Assembly: GCA_016840285.1 (NCBI GenBank)
Contig: JAEOSR010000168.1
Coordinates: 1 to 64,000 of the forward strand
Length of the DNA: 64,000 nt
Origin: Candidatus Hodarchaeota archaeon
GTDB taxonomy: Archaea > Asgardarchaeota > Heimdallarchaeia > Hodarchaeales > Hodarchaeaceae
Reading direction: 5' to 3'
Positions 34,840 through 42,352 of this stretch are shown here, in pieces (within the stretch, counting starts at the first letter, position 1; the number at the start of each line of letters is the position of its first letter). Under the pieces are notes generated by a model. The model saw only the letters and a program-made list of their open reading frames with translations, was not told the origin of the DNA and ran no database searches. A program made the position numbers and the translations under genes.

Positions 34840-36957
34840 GTGAAGAGATGCAAAATGGTTGATATCCCACAACGTATTGAAAGATTAGGGGAGCTTGCGG
34901 AAAATCTTACATGGGTATGGAACCAAAAAGCCCGCGAACTCTTTAAACGTCTTGATCATCCTCTATGGGTCTACACTTACCATAACCCTGTTCGTATGCT
35001 ACAAATCATACCGAGAAAAAGGTTAGACGCAGCAGCTCAGAACCCAGCATTCCTTAAACATTATGATGGGGTCATGTATAATTTCGATCGTCATTTGGAT
35101 TCTAGAGACACATGGTTCTCAAATAACTACCCACGTTTCAAAGGAGAAATAGCGTATGTGAGCACAGAATATGGTTTACATCAATCCCTTCCAATTTATT
35201 CAGGTGGGTTGGGAATTCTTAGTGGAGATCATGTTAAAGAAAGTAGTGATTTAGGAGTCCCATTCGTTGGAGTGGGATTCGTGTATCCTCAAGGGTATTT
35301 TACACAATTGATGCCAAGAAGTGGTTGGCAAGAAGCACAATACAATTATTTAAAATTTGATCAAACCCCTATTAACCCTATTATTAGTGATGAGGGCAAA
35401 CAATTACATATAGAATTAAAATTTCCTAAGCCCATTTTTCTAAGAGTGTGGAACCTTAAAGTCGGGAGAACACCCCTCTATCTCATGGATACTGATATTG
35501 ATAAAAATGAACCTTGGAACCGAGGACTTTCAGCTCGACTTTATGGTGGTGACCAAGAAATGCGAATACGTCAGGAAATAGTTCTTGGTTTCGGATCTGT
35601 AAGAATTTTATCTCAACTTGGTCATAATCCAGAAGTATATCACTGCAATGAAGGTCATACTGCATTTGTTGGCCTTGAACTTCTTAGAAGAGAAATGAAT
35701 GAGAATGGAAAGAGCTTTGAGGAAGCAGTTCAAATTGTAAGAAATAAGATTGTTTTCACGACCCATACACCAGTTAAAGCAGGGCATGATCAGTTTCCCT
35801 TTGAATTAGTATCAAAATACTTCCAAGATTATTGGGAGAGTTTGGGGATCAATCGTGATGAATTTTTAGCTCTTGGAGCATTCGATTGGGGGGATGGACA
35901 GGGTCCTAGATTTAATATGACAGCTCTCGGTATTAGGTTAAGTCGACATCAAAATGCTGTTTCAAAACTCAATTGTGAAGTAAGTAATAAAATGTGGAGT
36001 GGCCTTTTTTCAACACCTGAATTTAAAAACCGAGCTCCAATCCAATTCGTTACCAATGGTATTCATATCCCTACATGGATTAGTAGGCCATTCCAAGCAC
36101 TTTATAAAAAGTATTTAGGAAAAAATTGGTCTGATAAACACGATGATCCTGACATATTCGAGAAAATTGATGATATTCCAAATAGAGAACTATGGGCCGC
36201 CCGAGAAGAAACAAGAGATCGGATGTTTGTATTTTTACGCGAGAGAGCTCGTGTCAAAAGAATAGAGGAGAGTAAAGATTCACGTCAGACTTTAGTAGCT
36301 GGAGCTCTCCTTGATCCTCATGCTTTGACAATTGGTTTTGCTAGGAGGTTTGCAACATATAAACGAGCGTCCCTAATCTTTCAAGATATTGAAAGACTAC
36401 GAAAAAGTCTGCTAGATCGTTATACACCTGTTCAAATTGTTTTTGCGGGAAAAGCACACCCAGCTGATGATCCAGGTAAGAATGTTCTTCAACAAATTTA
36501 CAATAAAGCCGTAGATCCATCAATAGGGGGCCGAGTTGCTTTCATTGAAGATTATGACATACAAGTAGGAAGATATCTCGCTCAAGGTTGCGATGTGTGG
36601 CTCAATACACCCCGTAAACCCCTAGAAGCTTCAGGCACTTCTGGTATGAAAGCTGCTATCAATGGATGCATTAATTTCTCAATTCTAGACGGATGGTGGC
36701 ACGAAGGTTATGATGGGAGTAATGGTTGGTCTATTGGAGTTCAAAAACAAAATAATATTGAAGATCAAAACCAATACGATGCTAACTCCATATACCGAAT
36801 TCTTGAAGAAGAAATACGTCCATTGTTTTATGACAAAGATAATGAAGGAATTCCAACAGGATGGTTAGAGGTTGTTCGAAATTCAATCAAAAGTATAACC
36901 CCCGCTTTCTCTGCCCGACGAATGCTTAAAGAATATGTAAAGGCATATATCCCATAA
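34840..36957 (+). CDS. glgP: Alpha-glucan (glycogen/maltodextrin) phosphorylase
   Basis: 705 residues, the shorter archaeal/bacterial type that starts with a DUF3417-like N-terminal segment (ENLTWVWNQKARELFKRLD). Recognisable features are YVSTEYGLHQSLPIYSGGLGILSGDH, the phosphate-site arginine and lysine region (IGFARRFATYKRASLI), the EASGTSGMKAAINGC motif with the PLP lysine, and DGWW. It cleaves alpha-1,4-glucan with phosphate to glucose 1-phosphate. GTG 34840 and ATG 34855 are both possible starts; GAGATG before the ATG favours 34855. It stands near phosphofructokinase and the HPS/PHI genes, suggesting glycogen feeds hexose phosphate locally. Confidence 0.93.
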   Translation: MKRCKMVDIPQRIERLGELAENLTWVWNQKARELFKRLDHPLWVYTYHNPVRMLQIIPRKRLDAAAQNPAFLKHYDGVMYNFDRHLDSRDTWFSNNYPRFKGEIAYVSTEYGLHQSLPIYSGGLGILSGDHVKESSDLGVPFVGVGFVYPQGYFTQLMPRSGWQEAQYNYLKFDQTPINPIISDEGKQLHIELKFPKPIFLRVWNLKVGRTPLYLMDTDIDKNEPWNRGLSARLYGGDQEMRIRQEIVLGFGSVRILSQLGHNPEVYHCNEGHTAFVGLELLRREMNENGKSFEEAVQIVRNKIVFTTHTPVKAGHDQFPFELVSKYFQDYWESLGINRDEFLALGAFDWGDGQGPRFNMTALGIRLSRHQNAVSKLNCEVSNKMWSGLFSTPEFKNRAPIQFVTNGIHIPTWISRPFQALYKKYLGKNWSDKHDDPDIFEKIDDIPNRELWAAREETRDRMFVFLRERARVKRIEESKDSRQTLVAGALLDPHALTIGFARRFATYKRASLIFQDIERLRKSLLDRYTPVQIVFAGKAHPADDPGKNVLQQIYNKAVDPSIGGRVAFIEDYDIQVGRYLAQGCDVWLNTPRKPLEASGTSGMKAAINGCINFSILDGWWHEGYDGSNGWSIGVQKQNNIEDQNQYDANSIYRILEEEIRPLFYDKDNEGIPTGWLEVVRNSIKSITPAFSARRMLKEYVKAYIP

Positions 36958-36966
36958 AATATTCTT

Positions 36967-37551
36967 CTAACCAGTTATCATCTTTTGAGCAGTCTCTTGC
37001 CAAGTCTTGATCTGCTTGTCACTCTTTCGGCCTATCATTGTTGCTATCTCCTGACTGTGTTTGCTTAATAAATCCCCGATTGTCTTTATATTAGCTGCAA
37101 CTAATTTGTCATTAGCAGCTTTTCCAATCCCCTTCACTTCTGAGACAGATGTGAGTGTATTTACCGTAGGTGCAGCAGGTACAACTGGTTTAACTGGTTC
37201 TGGTACTGGTTCAGGTGGTTTTTTAATAATAGGTTTTCTTTGTTCCTCTACTTGTACAGGAGGCTTAGTTGTTGGTTTAGGTTTTATTTTCTTAGGCTTA
37301 GTTTTCGGTTGTACTTTAAGAGAAGGTGCTGTTTCAAATAATCTTCCAGTTTCTATGCAAAGCCAAAGATGATGTTGTTCAGATGGGTCATCAGGAAGGT
37401 GATGAAACCCGATATCATAAATAGCACCAGGACACGATTCATTGTGCAATGCTTTAGCCACTCGTTTTGTTTTTGGTATGTTCTTTTTCACCCAATGCTT
37501 ACCAATAATATAAGTGTCACTTGGTTTTCCTAGTGTGTGTTTCCAAGACAT
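36967..37551 (-). CDS. Helix-hairpin-helix protein with Lys/Pro-rich linker
   Basis: 194 residues in three parts: an N-terminal region to about 85 with conserved-looking Trp, His and Cys (KALHNESCPGAIYDIGFHHL, LWLCIETGRLFE), a linker at about 88-135 rich in KPKP, KPP and VPEPV, and a C-terminal helix-hairpin-helix domain (SEVKGIGKAANDKLVAANIKTIGDLL) of the type found in DUF4332 and DNA-repair proteins. HhH domains contact the DNA backbone or mediate oligomerisation. The linker style resembles that of the GCS2-like protein at 19002. It is convergent with the phosphorylase gene, nine bases apart. Confidence 0.7.
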   Translation of the reverse strand: MSWKHTLGKPSDTYIIGKHWVKKNIPKTKRVAKALHNESCPGAIYDIGFHHLPDDPSEQHHLWLCIETGRLFETAPSLKVQPKTKPKKIKPKPTTKPPVQVEEQRKPIIKKPPEPVPEPVKPVVPAAPTVNTLTSVSEVKGIGKAANDKLVAANIKTIGDLLSKHSQEIATMIGRKSDKQIKTWQETAQKMITG

Positions 37552-37700
37552 TAATAGTACCCCAAATAGATTAAACTGATTGAAGACGAGTTTTCAAAAA
37601 AACTATAATAGTTTCTCTTAATCTATGGATAAGAGACTTACTTTTTTATGTTGTGTTAATTTCTTACTAATAAAAGAGTTAAGAGACATAGTGATTATAA

Positions 37701-38690
37701 ATGGAAAGTAACGAACAAAGCAAGAAAATTGGAGTATTCTGTAGTGGAGGTGATGCTCCAGGAATGAATGCTTGTTTACGGGCGGTAGTACGAAGAGGTA
37801 TTGCAAAAGGAATTAAAATTATTGCAATCCACAGAGGTTACCAAGGTATTTTCGATGAAGCATTTGAAAAAATGACTCCACGTTCAGTTGGTAACATCAT
37901 TCAACTTGGTGGAACCATTATTAAGACCGCACGCTGCAAGAAATTCTATTCGGAAAAGGGAGTTCTGGAGGCAGCTACTATATTAAAAAAACATGAGCTG
38001 GATGGATTAATAGCAATTGGGGGAGATGGAACATTCCGTGGATTATTAGAATTAAAAAAGTATTGGGATGGTCAAGTCATCGGGATTCCTGGAACTATAG
38101 ATAATGATATTTATGGAACCGATTACACAATAGGTTTTGATACTGCTATTGATACTGCAATTCAAATGCTTGATCGTATCAGAGACACAGCAGAATCACA
38201 TGAACGTGTATTTATCGTTGAGGTCATGGGACGCCATGCAGGGTTTATCGCACTTGAAGTGGGAATAGGATGTGGAGCTGAAGAAGTTTTGATTCCAGAA
38301 CATCATATTGATTTAGAAAGTGTTGCAAAGCGCGTAAAGTCCGCTCAGGAACGAGCAAAAAAAAGTATTATTATTATAGTGGCGGAGGGAGTAAGTAAAG
38401 ACAACATATTTGACTTCTGTAAACGTTTAACAACACAAAAAGGATTAGAATTTCAATCACACATCTCTATTTTAGGACACGTACAACGTGGAGGTTCACC
38501 AAGCGCACTTGATCGGTGGTTAGCTACTCGATTGGGTGCTTTCGCTGTCGATTGTGTTTTGAAGGGAGACACAGGGATTATGGTGGGAGAAAAAAACCAT
38601 CAGTTAGTGAGAGTCCCACTTGAGGAGACTCAAAAGAAGAAGCCGATTGATACTTATGCTTTTAATATAATTCAGGATCTCGCGATCTGA
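37701..38690 (+). CDS. pfkA: ATP-dependent 6-phosphofructokinase, bacterial PfkA type
   Basis: 329-residue group A phosphofructokinase. ATP loop CSGGDAPGMN near residues 14-23; GGDG at 107-110; catalytic base Asp134 within IPGTIDNDIYGTDYTIGFDTA; VEVMGRHAG in the fructose-6-phosphate site. Glycine at GGDG and in PGTIDND (where PPi-dependent enzymes have Asp and Lys) predicts ATP use. It converts fructose 6-phosphate to the 1,6-bisphosphate. Archaea usually use ADP-dependent or PfkB-type kinases, so this bacterial enzyme suggests transfer into the lineage. ATG 37701; no clear ribosome-binding site. Confidence 0.93.
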   Translation: MESNEQSKKIGVFCSGGDAPGMNACLRAVVRRGIAKGIKIIAIHRGYQGIFDEAFEKMTPRSVGNIIQLGGTIIKTARCKKFYSEKGVLEAATILKKHELDGLIAIGGDGTFRGLLELKKYWDGQVIGIPGTIDNDIYGTDYTIGFDTAIDTAIQMLDRIRDTAESHERVFIVEVMGRHAGFIALEVGIGCGAEEVLIPEHHIDLESVAKRVKSAQERAKKSIIIIVAEGVSKDNIFDFCKRLTTQKGLEFQSHISILGHVQRGGSPSALDRWLATRLGAFAVDCVLKGDTGIMVGEKNHQLVRVPLEETQKKKPIDTYAFNIIQDLAI

Positions 38691-38750
38691 ACTAATTTAG
38701 ACTGGAATGCAACGATAAGATTATTCTCCTAAAAAAGGTTTCATAAGATT

Positions 38751-39884
38751 ATGTGTGATACTTTTGTTGCTTTAGGATCAGCAACTAGCGATGGTAGAGT
38801 AGTTTTTGGCAAAAATAGCGACCGACCGTTTTCAGAAAAACAAACCATTTTTTATTTCCCAAGAGAACAACATCCAAATGAAATTAATGTTAAATGTACC
38901 TACATCTCTATCCCACAAGTCAAAGAAACACACGCAGTTCTACTTTCAAAACCTAGTTGGATGTGGGGCGCGGAGATAGGAGCAAATGAGATGAATGTGG
39001 TAATCGGTAACGAAGCAATATTCAATACAAAAGAACCTATGGGACCTCCTTCATTAATTGGAATGGACTTAGTTCGCCTCGCTCTTGAGCGATCGTCAAC
39101 CGCAATTCAAGCGGTTCACCTTATTTGCGATTTACTTGAGACATATGACCAAGGAGGGGCATGTGCAGAAAATGATCCAACATTAATGTACCATAACTCC
39201 TTCCTAATCGCTGATTTTAAAGAAGCTTGGATTCTGGAAACAGCAGGGAAGTGGTGGATTGCCCAACAGGTCAAAGATGGATTCCGAAATATTTCAAATT
39301 CGTTATCAATTCGTTCTGAGTTTGACATAGCTAAAGAAGGTATCATTGACTACTCTCTTGACAGAGGTTACTGCGAGAATCGAAAAGAATTTGACTTCGC
39401 TAAATGTTTTACTCAGGGTATCTATCAGGAACCTACAAGATATTCACGGGAAGGCTGGGGAAAATATCTTTTAAAATCAAATTTTGGAAAGATTAATCCA
39501 GGAATTATGATGGAAATCCTCCGTGATCATTATGGAGGTATCTGTATGCATGGTGCCTTCCGAACTACTGCTTCTCAAGTTTCTTATCTTTCAAAGGAGA
39601 ATACTGTTCATTGGATGACAGGATCACCACACCCATGTATAAGTTTCTTCAAACCTATGATAATTTCAAGCCAAAAAGAACCCAAAAATATTGATATTTT
39701 TATGCAACGGGATAACCTTGATCTAGTAGAAAATGAAAGATCAATTCAGGAACTTCATTCTTTCGAGTTAGAATTAATTAAAACTATCCAACAAAGGATA
39801 CAAACCGATAATTGGTCAAAGGCTGATATTCAAACACTTACACAGGAAGCTCTTAGTCGTGAACTTTCATTAATTTCAAGGTAA
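38751..39884 (+). CDS. Peptidase family C69 (secernin-like dipeptidase)
   Basis: 377-residue N-terminal nucleophile hydrolase. It begins MCDTFVALGSATSDG, so removal of Met1 would expose Cys2 as nucleophile. Next come the family signatures VVFGKNSDRP, AEIGANEMNVVIGNEA, and later GGICMHGAFRTTASQVSYL. Members range from dipeptidases to secernins of uncertain activity. There is no export signal, so it acts in the cytosol. It follows pfkA by 60 bases. Length fits secernins (about 400) better than bacterial PepD (about 470). Confidence 0.85.
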   Translation: MCDTFVALGSATSDGRVVFGKNSDRPFSEKQTIFYFPREQHPNEINVKCTYISIPQVKETHAVLLSKPSWMWGAEIGANEMNVVIGNEAIFNTKEPMGPPSLIGMDLVRLALERSSTAIQAVHLICDLLETYDQGGACAENDPTLMYHNSFLIADFKEAWILETAGKWWIAQQVKDGFRNISNSLSIRSEFDIAKEGIIDYSLDRGYCENRKEFDFAKCFTQGIYQEPTRYSREGWGKYLLKSNFGKINPGIMMEILRDHYGGICMHGAFRTTASQVSYLSKENTVHWMTGSPHPCISFFKPMIISSQKEPKNIDIFMQRDNLDLVENERSIQELHSFELELIKTIQQRIQTDNWSKADIQTLTQEALSRELSLISR

Positions 39885-39918
39885 TCAATTCATTATCATA
39901 CTAGGCAAAAAAATTGAA

Positions 39919-40788
39919 TTAATCAAATTTCTCTTCTAACCAACCTGATAATCTAACCAGACTTCCTTCAGGAAACTCAGCGTGCTTTGCTCCAGGTATA
40001 ACATAAAATTCTTTATCGTTGCAAGGAATCTCATCAAAGAGAGTCTGCCCTGCTTCCACAGTAAAAAGCTCATCGCGTTCACCGAGACCAACAAAGATAG
40101 GAAAATTTAATTTCTCGGGAATTTGCAAATCTTCTGATCTGAATATTTTCATAAATCGGAATGTATATTTGAAATTAAATAATGGGTCATCTGTACCCAA
40201 CATCCCCTCACGGTAGTAGCTAATAACAGGTTTACTTGGACGAAAAAGTGAATTCAACAAAATCTTAAATTTTGCTAGTATTGATAATTTCGGATACACA
40301 CCAGGCCGAAATGTTCTCGCAGCACTTAGCAAGATTAGACCGTTGATATCCTTTAAGCAATGGTTTATGGACATTAATGCAGATAGAACCCCTAAGCTAT
40401 GACCAAGTAAAATAACTTGAGGAACTTTTTCCTTAACAAATGCTATTGTTTCACAAAGATCTCTTACAAGTCTTTCTTTACTAGGATAATCTCCTCTTAT
40501 GCCATCTGATAGTCCATGGCCCCGTAAATCTAAACCAAAGGGTAAGTATCCCTCTTGACATAATGGCTTAGCTAACACGTCATAAGGCCCACTATGAGCT
40601 GTAATGCCATGGAAAATTAATATAGCAATCTTTTTGGCTGGTGGTTTTGGTTCCCAAGTCCTAAGGAACAATAATTTACCATCTGAGGTATTAATTAAAT
40701 GATGAGGGTCATCAAACTCGTTTCTTAGTGTGCTTGCTTTAAGATTCATTGTAAATTCCCTTATTTTGTTTGACTTAATAAGCTTCAA
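39919..40788 (-). CDS. Alpha/beta hydrolase, monoacylglycerol-lipase-like
   Basis: 289-residue hydrolase with an intact catalytic set: oxyanion region IFHGITAHSGPYD, LRGHGLSDG, nucleophile elbow LLGHSLGVLSAL (GHSLG), an acid in GLGERDELFTV and the His in GAKHAEFPEG. The layout and spacing resemble monoglyceride lipases and lysophospholipases (Hydrolase_4). There is no signal peptide. The first ATG at 40788 could be replaced by ATG 40749 (MNLKASTLRN). Its substrate is a carboxyl ester, not specified by context. It is convergent with the C69 gene and divergent from the PHI-like gene. Confidence 0.87.
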   Translation of the reverse strand: MKLIKSNKIREFTMNLKASTLRNEFDDPHHLINTSDGKLLFLRTWEPKPPAKKIAILIFHGITAHSGPYDVLAKPLCQEGYLPFGLDLRGHGLSDGIRGDYPSKERLVRDLCETIAFVKEKVPQVILLGHSLGVLSALMSINHCLKDINGLILLSAARTFRPGVYPKLSILAKFKILLNSLFRPSKPVISYYREGMLGTDDPLFNFKYTFRFMKIFRSEDLQIPEKLNFPIFVGLGERDELFTVEAGQTLFDEIPCNDKEFYVIPGAKHAEFPEGSLVRLSGWLEEKFD

Positions 40789-40883
40789 TAATATTGTTTA
40801 TTCAGAAATTCTTTTTATGAAAGGTTTATTCACGATTATTGTAAAGAAAAAATCGCTGAACATATTATTATTCAATAATATCT

Positions 40884-42065
40884 TTGGAGATAGCATTGGA
40901 ACACGATAAAGGTCAAAATTTGTTATCTTTTTATTCAGCTTTCAATCTCCTAGAAAAAACAGCAAAAAGAACCGTTAATTCTATAAATGAAAATCCACCT
41001 TGTCTCGTGGAATTCAGTAAAACACTCGAAGAAGCAAAAGAGAAAGATAAAAGGATTCATCTCGTTGGGATGGGTAGATCAGGAAAAGTAGGCATGTTGC
41101 TTGGGGAATTATTAAAAAATATAGGTTATAAAGTCTCATATCTAGGTAAAAGCCTTGCTAAACCAGTCCGAAGAGATGATGTAGTTATTGGTATTACTGG
41201 TTCAGGATGGACTAGATTCACGATAAACACATTACAAGAATCAATTAGTAGAGGGGCAAAAATATTAGTCTTTACTGGTGATCAACATTCTCTAGCAGCA
41301 AGATTAGCAGATTCAATTATTCTTATTCCACGAGGGTATGTGAAGGAGAAATTTGCCCCTGTTTCTCACGCTCCCTTAACACCTGTTTCTCACGCTCCAC
41401 TTACGCCTCTAGGCACAGTATTTGAAATGACTACCATGTGTATAGGTATTGGGGTAATTTTAGGGCTACGAGACGACTCATCGGTTAAAGGATTTAATGA
41501 AAGTGTAAATGAAGTATTAAGAGCAGCAGAAATGACTATAGCCAATATCAAAAGAAATGAACAACCCTTGCTGAAGTTCATTACTCTTCTTGAAAGTTAT
41601 TCTGGTAAAGTAAGAAAGAAATTATTTGTTTATGGGAGTGGATTGGATTCAATTATTGCTAGTATTTCTTCCATTCGATTAAGCCATCTACGAATTAATT
41701 GTAAATCGAATTATGACTGGAGATTCAGAAGTAAAGAAGATTTACTTATCGGAATCTCGGGTTCAGGCGTATCTACAAGTACATTAGAACGCATGGAAAG
41801 TGCAAAATCTGTACATATGAGTATAGTTGGGTTAACATCTTTTCCAGGATCCGAATTAGCAAAAAAGTCTGATATTTTCTTAGCTATTGAAGGAAGATCA
41901 GAGAAAATAAGTGCTGATTTGCATCAAATCTCAAATCTTAGCTTTATAATCCCCTCATTCGAATATGCGGCCGCGATAACTCTAGATTCATGCGTTGCTC
42001 AATTAGCAATGGACCTAAGCATTAGTGAGAGGGAAATGAAAGAGGAACACGCAAATATTGAATAA
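40884..42065 (+). CDS. Tandem-SIS protein, 6-phospho-3-hexuloisomerase (PHI)-like
   Basis: 393 residues with two SIS sugar-phosphate isomerase domains. The first (about 20-205) resembles archaeal PHI: HLVGMGRSGKVG, IGITGSGWTRFTINTL, GAKILVFTGD, and the C-terminal PLGTVFEMTTM. PHI interconverts 3-hexulose 6-phosphate and fructose 6-phosphate; normal PHI has about 190 residues and one SIS domain. The second (about 240-390) has GSGLDSI and GISGSGVST but is more divergent. Residues about 158-173 hold a direct duplication (APVSHAPLTPVSHAPLTP). The start is TTG 40884. Two bases separate its stop from the convergent MoaD/AOR-HPS pair, strongly supporting a hexulose-phosphate role. Confidence 0.78.
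   Translation: MEIALEHDKGQNLLSFYSAFNLLEKTAKRTVNSINENPPCLVEFSKTLEEAKEKDKRIHLVGMGRSGKVGMLLGELLKNIGYKVSYLGKSLAKPVRRDDVVIGITGSGWTRFTINTLQESISRGAKILVFTGDQHSLAARLADSIILIPRGYVKEKFAPVSHAPLTPVSHAPLTPLGTVFEMTTMCIGIGVILGLRDDSSVKGFNESVNEVLRAAEMTIANIKRNEQPLLKFITLLESYSGKVRKKLFVYGSGLDSIIASISSIRLSHLRINCKSNYDWRFRSKEDLLIGISGSGVSTSTLERMESAKSVHMSIVGLTSFPGSELAKKSDIFLAIEGRSEKISADLHQISNLSFIIPSFEYAAAITLDSCVAQLAMDLSISEREMKEEHANIE
41357..41404 (+). repeat. 24-bp tandem duplication inside the PHI-like gene
   Basis: Two adjacent copies of a 24-base unit starting CCTGTTTCTCACGCTCC, differing at few positions, insert eight residues in frame just before the conserved PLGTVFE segment of the first SIS domain. It looks recent. 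Confidence 0.75.
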
Positions 42066-42067
42066 CT

Positions 42068-42352
42068 CTAGAATCCACCTGCGATTAATGGAAAAAAAGA
42101 AACATCACAGTTGTGACTTAAGCTCGTATTCAATCCCTCTAGAGCATGTATATTGCGTCCATCAATAAGTATTGTGAATCCTTTCTTTAATTCTTCATTT
42201 TCTAAGAAAAAAGTACTCCCTTTTTCATTATATTTCGACTGAAAAAAATCGAGAATCTCCCTTAATTTCATAGGTTCTTTAAGGACAATATTGTGAGCTT
42301 CTCCAAATTCCGTTTGCAATATAGCAAAGAAAGAGAGTTTTATTGTGATCAT
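42068..42352 (-). CDS. MoaD/ThiS-family beta-grasp sulfur carrier, ending GGF
   Basis: 94-residue ubiquitin-fold protein (IKLSFFAILQTEFG first hairpin; LREILDFFQSKY helix; GFTILIDGRNI; DCDVSFFPLIAGG end). MoaD proteins end in Gly-Gly, whose carboxylate is adenylated and thiolated for molybdopterin synthesis; here a Phe follows (GGF), so either it is trimmed or it works differently. Its ATG overlaps the stop of the upstream AOR-HPS gene by 4 bases (ATGA), implying translational coupling. MoaD-like genes next to AOR are known and fit assembly of the tungstopterin cofactor. Confidence 0.85.
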   Translation of the reverse strand: MITIKLSFFAILQTEFGEAHNIVLKEPMKLREILDFFQSKYNEKGSTFFLENEELKKGFTILIDGRNIHALEGLNTSLSHNCDVSFFPLIAGGF

